From Nocardia kruczakiae NBRC 101016 (GTDB taxonomy: Bacteria > Actinomycetota > Actinomycetes > Mycobacteriales > Mycobacteriaceae), in the NCBI RefSeq assembly GCF_001612965.1, contig NZ_BDBL01000012.1, forward strand, positions 1-32,991: 32,991 nucleotides of DNA, written 5' to 3'. Shown piece after piece: positions 1 through 9,451 of the stretch (within the stretch, counting starts at the first letter, position 1; each line of letters begins with the position of its first letter). A model generated the notes under the pieces. That model was not told the origin of the DNA, did not search any database, and saw nothing but the letters and a program-made list of their open reading frames with translations. Position numbers and translations under genes: made by a program.

Positions 1-66
1 AAGATCGTTCATCTGCCTGATGAAGTCGTCGAGTTTTCCACCATCGAGATTGAATGACTGCGCCAC
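1..66 (-). CDS. 5' end of an unidentified small ESX-locus protein (partial)
   Basis: On the minus strand a GTG at 66-64 opens a frame that stays open to the window edge and encodes 22 residues (MAQSFNLDGGKLDDFIRQMN, then DL). A strong ribosome-binding site, GAGGAG (complement of 73-78), lies 6 nt upstream, and an in-frame stop further upstream excludes a much longer start. The gene is downstream of and co-directional with eccC, separated by 266 bp in which I see no convincing gene. In the M. tuberculosis ESX-4 locus this place is held by Rv3446c, followed by esxU and esxT. The residues seen are too few to assign a family. A WXG100/Esx-like substrate or another small ESX accessory protein is plausible by position only. 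Confidence 0.6.
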   Translation of the reverse strand, partial: MAQSFNLDGGKLDDFIRQMNDL

Positions 67-332
67 AATAAGCTCCTCTGGTTTGTCCTCACCGTCGTCC
101 GCTGATGACGGCAGTGGTGGTCTCTACATGAAAGTTGGACGCAGCCCGAGTGCTGCCGGTTCCAACCATTTGCCTCGAATAGACCGAGCCAGACCAAGCG
201 ATCGGCTACTCAAACGGTCATACGTCATGATCGACGGTTTGCCACCTCCCCCTTCGACATCGGACAGCTGCCACTGACCGAGAGTGTCCAATTGGCACCT
301 AGCGTGCCATCTCTCGGACGGGTTGTCCACAA

Positions 333-3300
333 TCATTCCGGGCTCCAGGCCGTTTGGATGAGACTGGTGCCCGCGCGCGTCGCCAGCGTGCCGCGGCCCG
401 GCGGCATTTCGCTCGGCCGGATGCCGGCCAGCAGGACGCCCTCCTCACGGTTGCCGCTCATGATGAGAGCGGTCGTGCCCACATCCTTCATCCTCGAAAC
501 CAGCGGCTCGTACAGTGCTCGGGAGGCTCCACCCGACCTCCGGGCGATGATCAGATGGAAGCCGATGTCCTTTGCGTGCGCAAGGAACTCGGCCAAAATC
601 CCGAGCGGGTTTCCACTCGACGTGGATACCAAATCGTAGTCGTCGACAACGACGTAGACCTCCGGCCCGGTCCACCACGAACGATCACGCAGCTGTTGCT
701 GAGTCACGTCCGGACCCGGCATCCGCTTGCGAAGCAGGCCCGCCAGCTCGGCCATCATCTTTTCGAGTATCTCCGAGGAGGGCGCGTAGCCGGCCAGATG
801 ATCGGTCTCGATCACACCCAGCAAGGTTCGGCGATAATCGCCCAGGATCAGCTTGGCCTGTGTAGGCGTGTTCGATTCGAGGATCCCCCTGATCACGCTG
901 CGCAACAAGTTCGTTTTACCGCATTCGCTGTCACCGAAGATCAAGAAATGCGGCTGCTCGGACATGTTCAGCAGGACCGGCGCAAGCTCGGATTCGTTCA
1001 AGCCGATCGGGATCTGCAGGTTCGGGTGCCGAGTGTCCACACCTGCGGGCCAGTTGCCGAGACTGCGAAGAATGTCCTCGCGCGTCAGCAATTCAGGCAG
1101 CATACGAACCTGCCGCGCCGGTCGACCAGGCGTCATTCGCGCGATTGCTGCGACGGAACCCGCCACGCCCGCACCGAGATTCTCCGGATTCGAATCCCCG
1201 TCCACACGAGGCAAAGCCGTCAGCATGTGCTTTGCGTCCGGAGTCATACCGCGCCCCGGCCGGCCCTGTGGAACCAAGGAAGCGACGCGACGGCCGAGAT
1301 CGGAATCCATCGGATCACCCAGGCGAAGTTCGATGCGGGTGCCGATCTGGTCCTTGAGGGCGGGACGCGCTTCGGCCCAGCGGTTCAGCGCGATCACGAC
1401 GTGCACACCGTACGAGAGACCCTGCGTGGCAAGGTTCATGATGGGCTGTTCGAGGGCATCGAAGTCCTGGCGGATGGATCCGAAACCATCGACCACCAGG
1501 AAGACATCTCCGAAGAGGTCCTCGTGAGCGCCGGCGGCCGCAGGACTGCTCGACGGGTCGGTACCGCGCAGCCTGCGGAAATCGGCCATCGACTCGATGC
1601 CCAGTTGACGGAAGCGCATTTCCCGCTGGCGGACGATGGTGGTCATCTCGGAGATGGTGCGGCGGACTTTATCCACATCCAGGCGCCCCGCCACCGAACC
1701 GACGTGCGGAAGGCCTTCGAGCCCCGCCAGCGTGCCACCACCGAAATCGAGGCAGTAGAACTGCACCTGTTCTGCGGTATGGGTCAACGCCATACCCATG
1801 ATCAAGGAACGGAGTGCGGTCGATTTACCGGACTGGGGGCCACCGACGATGGCGACATTGCCTTGGGCCCCGGACAAGTCGATCACCAAGGGGTCGCGGC
1901 GCTGATCGTACGGGCGGTCCACTGTTCCTATGGCAGTGCGCAAACTCGCGACGGGACTGTACTCACCGGTGAGTATCGAACGCGGAATGAGCTGGTCGAG
2001 TGTCGGTGCCTCGTCCAACGGTGGCAGCCAGATTTCATGGGCGGGGCGACCGTGTCCCTGGATGCGCGATACCAGCATGCCCAGGTTGGAGATCTTTTCG
2101 GCGCTTTCGTCCTGCGGAACTTCCTCGATCATGCTGGGCTCGGGCGGCAACGGGAGCCGGTCGCTGGCTCTGAATGGCACCTGCCCAGCGATGAAAGGCC
2201 GTGCATTGATGTCGATCTCGCCGCCGACAATTCCCGCCTGGGTCACCTCTCGCTGCGATCCACCACCCACATAGGGACCGGAGACGTAGGAAGCCTGAAA
2301 ACGCTGAATCTCACCGGAGTCGGACTTCAGATATCCGCCACCGGGACTGTTCGGAAGGTTATAGGCATCGGGAACACCCAGAACCTGGCGAGATTCGTTG
2401 GCCGAGAACGTCTTCAAACCGATGCGATAGGACAGATGTGATTCCAGTCCCTTGAGTTTGCCTTCCTCCAAGCGCTGCGAGGCCAGCAGCAGATGCACGT
2501 GGAGCGATCGGCCCAGACGACCGATCATCACGAAGAGTTCGGCGAAATCAGGGTGCTGACTGAGCAGTTCGGAAAACTCGTCGAGTACGACGAACAACGC
2601 CGGCATCGGGTCGAGGTCTGCTCCGGCTGCGCGAGCCTTCTCGTATTCGAGTACATTCGCGAAATTGCCCTTGTCACGCAGCACCTCCTGGCGGCGATTC
2701 ATCTCGCCCTTCAGCGCATCCTTCATGCGGTCGACGAGGTCCGCTTCCTCTTCCAGGTTGGTGATGATGGCCGCTACGTGCGGAACACCTTCCAGGCCCA
2801 GGAAGGTCGCACCACCCTTGAAGTCGACCAGAACCAGGTTCAGTTGGTCCGGTGAATGCGTTGCCAGCAACGACAGCACCAAAGTGCGAAGGAATTCCGA
2901 CTTACCGGAACCGGTCGCACCGATACACAGGCCGTGCGGTCCCATTCCGCCCTCGGCCGCTTCTTTGATATCCAGGTAAACCGGCAGGCCGTCGGCGCCT
3001 ACACCGAACGGCACCCGCAACCGGTCGCGGCCGTAACGCGGCTTCCATCCGTTTTCCGGATTGAAGGTTCCGATATCACCCAGGCCCACCAGCTTGGCCC
3101 AGGTGTCGATGACCTCTCCACTCTCCTCGACCACGGTGTCGCCGCCGCGCTGGACGGCCGCCACCCGGAAGGGGGCGAGGCGCCGCGCGACCTGTTCGGC
3201 CTGGCGCGCGCTGATGCGGTCGATGAGGGCGAAGCGTTCCATATTGCCGGTGGCGCCGCGGCCGACGCATTCACCGTTCTCGACGACCATCTGGATGCCG

Positions 3301-4373
3301 CGCGAAACCGCCAGGCGCGGAGCGTAACCGCACAGATCGATGATGGTGACACCCTCGTAGCCGGATTCCCGCAGCGAATCCTCTTCGGCCTCGAGCAGGC
3401 CCCCGTCGACGATGATGACGATGTGGACCAGATTCTGATTGGCCGGCTGGTTGCGTGAGTAGCGAACCCGGTTGTGCAGCAACGGGTTCAGGCCGTCGGC
3501 GAGTTCGCGGACGGAACCGTAGACCATGCGCTCGGTGCCCACGCCGTCCTGGGAATCCGGATGCTGGGTGTGCGGGAGCCATTTGGTCCACTCCCATTCG
3601 GCGGCGGTATCGGGACCGCAGACCACGGCGACCAGAACCTGGTCCGGAGCCTGAAACATGCACAGCTGCAACAACATCGCGCGCGTCATATCGCGCGCCT
3701 GAGCCCGGTCGCCGTTGAGCTGGATGGTGGCGAAACCCTTGACCGCGATGGCGGTGGGCAGGTCGGGGACCGTGGAATGCGTACGCACGAAACGACGCAG
3801 CGATACGGCCGCGATCGGCTCGAGTTCCTCCACGGGGCCGGTTTCCGGCGAGACCAGGCGGGTGGCCAGGCGCTGACCACCCAGGCCGATGCGCGCGTGG
3901 CAGAAGTCCTTGTCCCCCGGACGACGTTCCCACATGCGGCTGGTGCCGGCCAGCATCCACACCAAACCCGGTTCGGGATGGCTCCATTCGACCGCCGCGC
4001 GCTGCTGGGAGGCGGTCTCGTCGACGTCCTTGCGGACCTGGTCCAGGTAGCGCAGGTAGTCCTTGCGGTCTTCGTTGGCCTCGGCGGCCTTCTGTCCCTT
4101 ACCGCCCTGACCGGCGAACATGCCGACCATGGAGAAGACCATCATCATCGGGAACATCATGCTCATCGGGTTGGAGGCGATACCTCCACCGCGGGTGAAC
4201 ATGATGGCCATCATTCCGACCATGCCGACGACCATGACGACGGGCATCAGTTTGCCCATCAGACTGCCAGGTATCGCGCGTGGAATCTCCGGCGGCGGTT
4301 GCAGTGTCACTTCGCCGCCCGGTGACCTCGGAACCTCCCGGCGCGCACGACGCTGGAACCTGACAGTGCTCAT
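333..4373 (-). CDS. eccC: EccC, FtsK/SpoIIIE-type ATPase of type VII secretion (ESX-4-like)
   Basis: Motor ATPase of an ESX type VII system, 1346 residues as one polypeptide. It is anchored in the inner membrane and recognises substrates. Two hydrophobic segments lie near residues 41-59 and 70-88. Three P-loop domains follow: Walker A GATGSGKS near residue 484, GGPQSGKS near 846, and GDSECGKT near 1149. Acidic Walker B-type strands are visible (LFVVLDE, DVFLVVDG, VYVVVDD). The start chosen is the ATG at 4373-4371 (MSTVRFQRRA), about 10 nt after a GGGGGAT ribosome-binding site; a longer frame to 4928 would run through eccD and is rejected. It is transcribed divergently from eccD with about 160 bp between. 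Length and domains fit full EccC proteins. Assignment to ESX-4 rests on gene order, not on phylogeny. Confidence 0.96.
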   Translation of the reverse strand: MSTVRFQRRARREVPRSPGGEVTLQPPPEIPRAIPGSLMGKLMPVVMVVGMVGMMAIMFTRGGGIASNPMSMMFPMMMVFSMVGMFAGQGGKGQKAAEANEDRKDYLRYLDQVRKDVDETASQQRAAVEWSHPEPGLVWMLAGTSRMWERRPGDKDFCHARIGLGGQRLATRLVSPETGPVEELEPIAAVSLRRFVRTHSTVPDLPTAIAVKGFATIQLNGDRAQARDMTRAMLLQLCMFQAPDQVLVAVVCGPDTAAEWEWTKWLPHTQHPDSQDGVGTERMVYGSVRELADGLNPLLHNRVRYSRNQPANQNLVHIVIIVDGGLLEAEEDSLRESGYEGVTIIDLCGYAPRLAVSRGIQMVVENGECVGRGATGNMERFALIDRISARQAEQVARRLAPFRVAAVQRGGDTVVEESGEVIDTWAKLVGLGDIGTFNPENGWKPRYGRDRLRVPFGVGADGLPVYLDIKEAAEGGMGPHGLCIGATGSGKSEFLRTLVLSLLATHSPDQLNLVLVDFKGGATFLGLEGVPHVAAIITNLEEEADLVDRMKDALKGEMNRRQEVLRDKGNFANVLEYEKARAAGADLDPMPALFVVLDEFSELLSQHPDFAELFVMIGRLGRSLHVHLLLASQRLEEGKLKGLESHLSYRIGLKTFSANESRQVLGVPDAYNLPNSPGGGYLKSDSGEIQRFQASYVSGPYVGGGSQREVTQAGIVGGEIDINARPFIAGQVPFRASDRLPLPPEPSMIEEVPQDESAEKISNLGMLVSRIQGHGRPAHEIWLPPLDEAPTLDQLIPRSILTGEYSPVASLRTAIGTVDRPYDQRRDPLVIDLSGAQGNVAIVGGPQSGKSTALRSLIMGMALTHTAEQVQFYCLDFGGGTLAGLEGLPHVGSVAGRLDVDKVRRTISEMTTIVRQREMRFRQLGIESMADFRRLRGTDPSSSPAAAGAHEDLFGDVFLVVDGFGSIRQDFDALEQPIMNLATQGLSYGVHVVIALNRWAEARPALKDQIGTRIELRLGDPMDSDLGRRVASLVPQGRPGRGMTPDAKHMLTALPRVDGDSNPENLGAGVAGSVAAIARMTPGRPARQVRMLPELLTREDILRSLGNWPAGVDTRHPNLQIPIGLNESELAPVLLNMSEQPHFLIFGDSECGKTNLLRSVIRGILESNTPTQAKLILGDYRRTLLGVIETDHLAGYAPSSEILEKMMAELAGLLRKRMPGPDVTQQQLRDRSWWTGPEVYVVVDDYDLVSTSSGNPLGILAEFLAHAKDIGFHLIIARRSGGASRALYEPLVSRMKDVGTTALIMSGNREEGVLLAGIRPSEMPPGRGTLATRAGTSLIQTAWSPE

Positions 4374-4532
4374 CGACGGAAGATCCCCCTTCGGCGGCTG
4401 TACTGCGGACTCAGTGTAGAGGCAGCGGCCGACATGTCGTACAGTTCGACCAGCATTCTGCACGGACCGGCCGCGCGACCGCAAACCGGAGCGCATGCTG
4501 AAACACCAGGTAGAGACGGAGTTGGGGGAAGC
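4374..4532. promoter_or_regulatory. Divergent eccC/eccD control region
   Basis: About 160 bp separate the chosen starts of the divergent eccC and eccD genes, so promoters for both must lie here or just inside. I see no consensus -35/-10 pair. The 9-mer GTACAGTTC at 4439-4447 recurs at 11000-11008 in the divergent eccB/eccE gap, but also at 7939-7947 inside a coding region, so its meaning is uncertain. Ribosome-binding sites for both genes are at the edges. Confidence 0.4.
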
Positions 4533-5999
4533 GTGACGCACGCGCGACTGGACCATATCGAAGAGGATTCGAGCCGCGGAATCGTCCGGGCGCCCGATCT
4601 GGCGCGGGTGACCATTCTGGCCAAGCACACGCAGGTCGATATGGCGATTCCGGTCGACGTTCCGGTCGCCCTGGTCATTCCCAGCGTGGTCGACATGGTG
4701 GCGCAGCACAGTCGCACCAACGACTTCGACAACAGCGGCGAACAATTCCAGCCCGCCGAATGGGTGCTGGCGCGCATCGGGCAGCCACCGTTCTCCAATT
4801 CGCTCAGCCTGGGCGAACAGGGTGTGCGCGACGGCGAACTGCTCATGCTGGAAAGCGCCGACCACGTCGCGCCCAGTCCGCTTTTCGACGACATCATGTA
4901 CAACGTCGCGATCGCCGACGCCGACCATTTCCGCAGCTGGTCACCGCGGATCGCGCGGATCACCGGTTCGATCATCGCGATCCTGACCATGCTCGCCGGA
5001 TGCACGGGCCTGCTGGCCGCACCGGATGCGATGGCGGGCTGGATCACCGGGTCCATCGCCGCGGTGCTGACGATTCTGCTGGTGGTCGCCGGCACGGTGA
5101 TGAGCCGCATGTACGGCGACACCGCCTCCGCGCTGGTGCTCGGCGGCTGCGCGCTGCCGAGTGCGTTCGCCGCGGGCATGCTGATCGTGCCCGACCACTA
5201 CGGCTGGGCGAATCTGCTGCTCGGCTCGGTACTCGTCGGCGCGACGGCACTGCTGGCCTGGCGCGTCAGCGGCGTCGGTCTGACTCTGTTCATCGGCGCC
5301 GCAACACTTTCCGTGTTCGCCATTCCGGCTGCGTTGGTCGGCCTGCTGACCTCGCAGCCGGTCAAGGCCATCGGCGCGGTCGCCGCCGCGCTCGCGCTCG
5401 GCGCGCTGTCGCTGGCGCCGCGCGTGTCGATGCTGCTCGCGAAATTGCCACTGCCGCCGGTACCTTCGCCCGGCACTCCGATCGATCCCACCGAGGACGA
5501 TCCCGACGACCACCGCGCACTGCCCACCATGGATGTGCTGCGCACGAAATCCGAACGCGCCCGGATGTATCTGGCCGGTCTGGTCGGCGCGACCACGCTG
5601 GTGACCGCGATCGGCGCGCTGGCCTCGACCGATCCGTCCGCGGACAGCCCCTATTGGCCCGGTATCGCACTGGCGCTGGTCTGCGCTGTGGTGCTGATGT
5701 TCCGCAGCCGCACCTATGTCAGCGCCGAACTCGCGGTGGTGCTGCTCGCCGGCGGTGCGGCCATTCTGCTGATCATGACCGTCGGTGCGGCCTTCGTGGT
5801 GGAACAGCCGCTCGCGGTGTTCGGCGCCGCCATGGTGATGCTCATCGCCGCGCTGATCCTGGGCACGATCGTGCCGAACCAGTCGGCGACGCCGCCGATG
5901 CGCCGCGCCGTGGAGCTGCTGGAATACGGCTTCGTGGCCGCCGTCCTGCCGCTGGTGTTCTGGGTAGCCGAGCTGTACACGCTCGTTCGATCGCTCTGA
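4533..5999 (+). CDS. eccD: EccD, polytopic membrane channel component of type VII secretion
   Basis: Integral membrane core of the ESX translocon. The N-terminal ~100 residues form a soluble ubiquitin-like (YukD) region (ARVTILAKHTQVDMAIPVDV and following). From about residue 140 the protein is a series of hydrophobic segments (for example ITGSIIAILTMLAGCTGLLA and VLTILLVVAGTVM) to the C-terminus, as in the 11-helix EccD family. The GTG at 4533 gives 488 residues, close to family length, and has GGGGGAAGC immediately upstream. An in-frame ATG at 4434 would add 33 residues of unlike character and cover the eccC promoter region. It is followed after 7 bp by mycP, so the two are almost certainly one transcript. 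The function call is firm; the exact start is less so. Confidence 0.94.
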   Translation: MTHARLDHIEEDSSRGIVRAPDLARVTILAKHTQVDMAIPVDVPVALVIPSVVDMVAQHSRTNDFDNSGEQFQPAEWVLARIGQPPFSNSLSLGEQGVRDGELLMLESADHVAPSPLFDDIMYNVAIADADHFRSWSPRIARITGSIIAILTMLAGCTGLLAAPDAMAGWITGSIAAVLTILLVVAGTVMSRMYGDTASALVLGGCALPSAFAAGMLIVPDHYGWANLLLGSVLVGATALLAWRVSGVGLTLFIGAATLSVFAIPAALVGLLTSQPVKAIGAVAAALALGALSLAPRVSMLLAKLPLPPVPSPGTPIDPTEDDPDDHRALPTMDVLRTKSERARMYLAGLVGATTLVTAIGALASTDPSADSPYWPGIALALVCAVVLMFRSRTYVSAELAVVLLAGGAAILLIMTVGAAFVVEQPLAVFGAAMVMLIAALILGTIVPNQSATPPMRRAVELLEYGFVAAVLPLVFWVAELYTLVRSL

Positions 6000-6006
6000 G
6001 CCGCGC

Positions 6007-7422
6007 ATGAATCCGAAAACGTTCGGGCGCAGAGTAATTCGGGTTGCCGCGGTCGTCGCCGTGCTGGGTCTGAGCGCCTCGACGGGTGCGGGCGCCGCGA
6101 TCGCGGACAAACCGGTGGTGAACCCGGGAGCGCTGCCGTCCGGCGGTAATCCGGCCCCCCCGGATGCCACGGAGCAGCCGGCGAATTCCCCCTGCGCCAG
6201 CACCAGCACCGGCGGGGACGGTCCGACCGTGCCGACCGCGCAGCGCAGTCTGGAGCTGGACAAGGCATGGCAGTTCTCCAGTGGCGCAGGGCAATTGGTG
6301 GCAGTGATCGACACGGGCGTGATGCGTCATCCTCGACTGCCCGGCATCATCCCGGGCGGCGACTACGTCTCCGCCGGCGACGGCACCGACGACTGCGACG
6401 CGCACGGGACCTTCGTGGCGGGCATCATCGCCGCGACTCGTCTTCCGGCACAGGGCTTTTCGGGTGTGGCGCCCCAGGCGCAGATCCTGAGCATCCGGCA
6501 GACCTCGAGCTACTTCCAGAAGAAGGGCGCCGGCCGCGACAAGGGGCCCGACGCCATGCCCGAGGGATACGGGACCACCCACACCCTGGCGCAGGCGGTG
6601 CGCCGGGCGGCCGATATGGGCGCGACGGTCATCAACATGTCCGAGGTGGCCTGTCAGGCCGGGGCGATTCCCGATGACGACCTCGGCGCCGCGGTGCATT
6701 ACGCCGCCGTCGAGAAGAACGTCGTGGTCGTCACGGCCGCGGGCAACAACGACAAATGCAAGGGGACCAACCCGGTCATCGATCCGCTGGATCCGAGCGC
6801 GGATCCGTGGACCAAGGTCGATCTGAACGTCTCGCCCGCGCGGTGGGACGACTACGTGCTGTCGGTCGGCTCGATCGACGACAACGGCCAGCCCTCGAAG
6901 TTCACCGTGCCCGGACCATGGGTGGGCGTCGCGGCGCCCGGCGAGAATCTGACCTCGCTCGACCCGCACTGGGACGATCCGCACAGCAAGGGGACGGCCG
7001 TCGCGAAGGTGGATCAGCAGGGCAAGGCCGAGCCGATCTCCGGAACCAGTTTCGCCTCACCGTATGTCGCGGGCGTGGCGGCCCTCGTCCGTGCCCGATT
7101 CCCGGAGCTCAGTGCGCTCGACGTCATCAAGCGCATCGAGGCCACCGCCCACGCGCCCGCCGAGGGGTGGAATCCGTATGTCGGATACGGCGCGGTCGAC
7201 CCGGTGGCCGCGCTGACCGCGCAGGTTCCGAACTCGTTGCCGCCCAAGCGGCCCAGTGCCGCCAAGAGCTGGCAACTTCCGGTGCCGACCACGCCCCCGG
7301 CCCCCGATCACACCTCCCGCAATGTGGCGCTGATCGGAACCGGTGTCATCGGCGTACTCGCCGTACTCGGATATCTCGCGTCGTTCCCGCTGCGCCGCCG
7401 CTTCGGCGACCGCGGCGAGTGA
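6007..7422 (+). CDS. mycP: MycP mycosin, membrane-anchored subtilisin-like serine protease
   Basis: Type VII secretion mycosin (peptidase S8), 471 residues, stabilising the ESX membrane complex and processing substrates on the outer side of the inner membrane. The N-terminus (RRVIRVAAVVAVLGLSAS) is a signal peptide. The catalytic triad is visible: Asp102 in VAVIDTGV, His133 in DAHGTFVAG and Ser348 in GTSFASP. An oxyanion-hole Asn is in AAGNN. A C-terminal transmembrane helix (VALIGTGVIGVLAVLGYLAS) is followed by a basic tail. A Pro-rich stretch precedes the helix, as in other mycosins. It starts 7 bp after eccD and probably relies on coupled translation, since no strong ribosome-binding site is seen. 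It ends 3 bp before the convergent PPOX gene, so no separate terminator fits there. Confidence 0.96.
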   Translation: MNPKTFGRRVIRVAAVVAVLGLSASTGAGAAIADKPVVNPGALPSGGNPAPPDATEQPANSPCASTSTGGDGPTVPTAQRSLELDKAWQFSSGAGQLVAVIDTGVMRHPRLPGIIPGGDYVSAGDGTDDCDAHGTFVAGIIAATRLPAQGFSGVAPQAQILSIRQTSSYFQKKGAGRDKGPDAMPEGYGTTHTLAQAVRRAADMGATVINMSEVACQAGAIPDDDLGAAVHYAAVEKNVVVVTAAGNNDKCKGTNPVIDPLDPSADPWTKVDLNVSPARWDDYVLSVGSIDDNGQPSKFTVPGPWVGVAAPGENLTSLDPHWDDPHSKGTAVAKVDQQGKAEPISGTSFASPYVAGVAALVRARFPELSALDVIKRIEATAHAPAEGWNPYVGYGAVDPVAALTAQVPNSLPPKRPSAAKSWQLPVPTTPPAPDHTSRNVALIGTGVIGVLAVLGYLASFPLRRRFGDRGE

Positions 7423-7425
7423 GGT

Positions 7426-7968
7426 TCACCTCGGCTCGTCGAACCGCCAGCGGGTCGCCCCGCCCGGCTCGACCGTCGACAGCGCCGTCGCCGCGCGCGG
7501 CACGATGCGGTAGACGTACCAGGGCGGCGGGCCGGCCGACGGCGCGCTGAAGTCGGCGGTCAGGGCCGCGCCGGAATCGTCGACCCGGCACGGCCATCCC
7601 TCGCCGGCCCAGTCGGCGGCCCGCTGCGCCACCGTCGCCGGGTCGGTGACGCGTTCGGCAGTACCGTTCACGCTGAGGTCGAACGTGTCCAGCGCGACGC
7701 TGAGCGTGCAGCGCGGATCGCGAGAGATGTTGCGGGCCTTGCGTGTTCGCGGGCCGGTTTCGAACCAGAAGGCGCCGTCCACCCAGAGGGCGCCCACCGC
7801 GGTGACATGTGGGCTGCCGTCCGGATCGATCGTGGCCAGCCAGCAGGTGTGCCTGTCGGGGCCACCCGTCCCGGGCGCCTGCGGGAATCCGGCGTTCAGA
7901 CCGGCCACGACGGCGGACCAGTCCAGCGGATCGAGGTCGTACAGTTCGGCGAGGTTGGTCGTGTCCAT
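7426..7968 (-). CDS. Pyridoxamine 5'-phosphate oxidase (PPOX) family flavoprotein
   Basis: 180-residue protein of the PPOX/FMN-binding split-barrel superfamily, which in actinobacteria includes many FMN- or F420-binding redox enzymes. The sequence shows the expected pattern: CWLATIDPDGSPHVTAVGAL (beta-barrel entry and cofactor loop), WFETGPRTRKARNISRDPRC (the phosphate-contacting R-K-x-x-N element), then TLSVALDTFDLSVNGTAERV. The substrate and true cofactor cannot be told. The start is uncertain: ATG at 7968 (MDTTNLAELY) fits the family's beginning, while an in-frame ATG at 8001 adds 11 residues; neither has a clear ribosome-binding site. The gene lies inside the ESX locus, convergent with mycP and divergent from the MFS gene. 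The M. tuberculosis ESX-4 locus has no counterpart there. Confidence 0.88.
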   Translation of the reverse strand: MDTTNLAELYDLDPLDWSAVVAGLNAGFPQAPGTGGPDRHTCWLATIDPDGSPHVTAVGALWVDGAFWFETGPRTRKARNISRDPRCTLSVALDTFDLSVNGTAERVTDPATVAQRAADWAGEGWPCRVDDSGAALTADFSAPSAGPPPWYVYRIVPRAATALSTVEPGGATRWRFDEPR

Positions 7969-8167
7969 GGTGTTGTGACGAGGCGCGGCCGCCGTATTCA
8001 TCGCCGGGCGCGCCGCCAATTCGCCCGATATAGGCGATATGCCCTGGTCGGCGAGGTGAATCCGTCCAAGATCGACACGAGCAGCGCGGCGATGACTCAG
8101 TATTTCTGACAGCGGCGGGCCAGCGGTACGGCCGTCGCGGGTCGTCGCACGAGGGGCAGGAACAGCC

Positions 8168-9442
8168 ATGACAGTCGCCGGCAGGCAACGTCTCACTCCC
8201 GATCAGCGCAATTCGTTCATCGCGGCCCAACTGGGCTGGACGATGGACGCCTTCGACTTCTTCCTGGTCGTCTTCGTCTATGCCGATATCGCCGCATCCT
8301 TCGATATGCCGAAATCCGACGTCGCGTTCATCACCACGGCGACACTGATCATGCGGCCGGTGGGCGCGCTGTTGTTCGGTCTCTGGGCCGACCGGGTGGG
8401 GCGGCGCATTCCCCTGATAGTCGACGTCGCGTTCTATTCGGTGATCGGGTTCCTGTGCGCGTTCGCGCCGAATTTCACTGTGCTGCTGATACTTCGGCTG
8501 CTCTACGGCATCGGCATGGGTGGTGAATGGGGACTCGGCGCGGCGCTGGCGATGGAGAAGATCCCCGCCGAGCGGCGTGGCTTCTTCTCCGGACTCCTGC
8601 AGGAGGGCTACTCGTTCGGCTATCTGCTCGCGTCGCTGGCCTCGCTGCTGGTGATGAACTGGCTCGGCCTGTCCTGGCGATGGCTGTTCGCGCTCTCGGT
8701 GATTCCGGCCCTGATCATCCTCGTGATCCGGACCCGGGTGGGTGAATCGGAGGCGTGGGAGAGCAGCCGGGAACGTATGCGGCTCACCCAGACCTCGTTG
8801 CGTGATGTGGTGATGAACCCGGTCGTGATCCGCCGCTTCGCCTATCTCGTCCTCCTGATGACCGCGTTCAACTGGATGAGCCACGGCACCCAGGACATCT
8901 ACCCGACCTTCCTGTCCGCGATCGACAACGGCGGCGCGGGATTGTCCTCGGCTACCGCGAAATGGATTGCGGTGGTGTACAACATCGGCGCCATCATCGG
9001 TGGTCTGGTGTTCGGCAGCCTGTCGCAGAAGTACGGTCGCCGCTACACCATCATCTTCTGCGCACTGCTCGGACTGCCGATCGTGCCGTTGTTCGCCTAT
9101 TCGACGACCGCGGCCATGCTGTGCCTGGGATCGTTCCTGATGCAGCTGGTGGTGCAGGGCGCCTGGGGGGTCATCCCGGCACATCTGACCGAACTGTCGC
9201 CGGACGCTATCCGCGGCTTCTATCCGGGCGTGACCTATCAGCTGGGCAATCTGCTCGCCTCGCTCAATCTGCCGATCCAGGAGCGGGTGGCCGAGAGCCA
9301 CGGATACCCGTTCGCCCTTGCCGTCACCATCGTCCCGGTGTTGACAGCGGTGGCCTTCCTGACGCTGATCGGCAAGGAGGCCAAGGGGATTCGCTTCGGG
9401 ACGAACGAGAGCGCGCTACCCGAGACGCCCGCCCGGCAATAG
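8168..9442 (+). CDS. MFS transporter, lactate/sialate-type proton symporter
   Basis: 424-residue inner-membrane carrier of the major facilitator superfamily with about 12 hydrophobic segments. The beginning [20 protein letters not shown] is the hallmark of the SHS lactate/pyruvate and sialate family. The loop 2-3 signature is ADRVGRR, and [20 protein letters not shown] in helix 4 with [14 protein letters not shown] is also typical. The likely substrate is a short-chain or aromatic monocarboxylate, inferred from family only. ATG at 8168 follows an AGGAACAGCC ribosome-binding site. The gene is divergent from the PPOX gene across 199 bp, which contains no other gene, and convergent with eccB with a 9-bp gap. 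Nothing in it suggests a role in secretion; it looks like cargo within the ESX locus. Confidence 0.9.
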   Translation: MTVAGRQRLTPDQRNSFIAAQLGWTMDAFDFFLVVFVYADIAASFDMPKSDVAFITTATLIMRPVGALLFGLWADRVGRRIPLIVDVAFYSVIGFLCAFAPNFTVLLILRLLYGIGMGGEWGLGAALAMEKIPAERRGFFSGLLQEGYSFGYLLASLASLLVMNWLGLSWRWLFALSVIPALIILVIRTRVGESEAWESSRERMRLTQTSLRDVVMNPVVIRRFAYLVLLMTAFNWMSHGTQDIYPTFLSAIDNGGAGLSSATAKWIAVVYNIGAIIGGLVFGSLSQKYGRRYTIIFCALLGLPIVPLFAYSTTAAMLCLGSFLMQLVVQGAWGVIPAHLTELSPDAIRGFYPGVTYQLGNLLASLNLPIQERVAESHGYPFALAVTIVPVLTAVAFLTLIGKEAKGIRFGTNESALPETPARQ

Positions 9443-9451
9443 CAGGTCCGG

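Noticed and set aside
124..336. Small minus-strand frame between eccC and the partial gene
   Set aside because: It overlaps the eccC stop, has no ribosome-binding site and shows no family resemblance; the region is treated as intergenic.
354..2441. Long plus-strand open frame of 695 codons
   Set aside because: It is antisense to eccC, has no recognisable domains and is rich in Arg, His and Gln, as expected for a high-GC shadow frame.
4374..4928. N-terminal extension of eccC to 1531 residues
   Set aside because: The added part is antisense to eccD and unlike EccC N-termini; the ATG at 4373 begins with a typical EccC start.
7939..7947. GTACAGTTC motif as a third ESX operator
   Set aside because: This copy lies inside the PPOX coding region, where it simply encodes part of ELYDL; it shows that the 9-mer can arise by chance.
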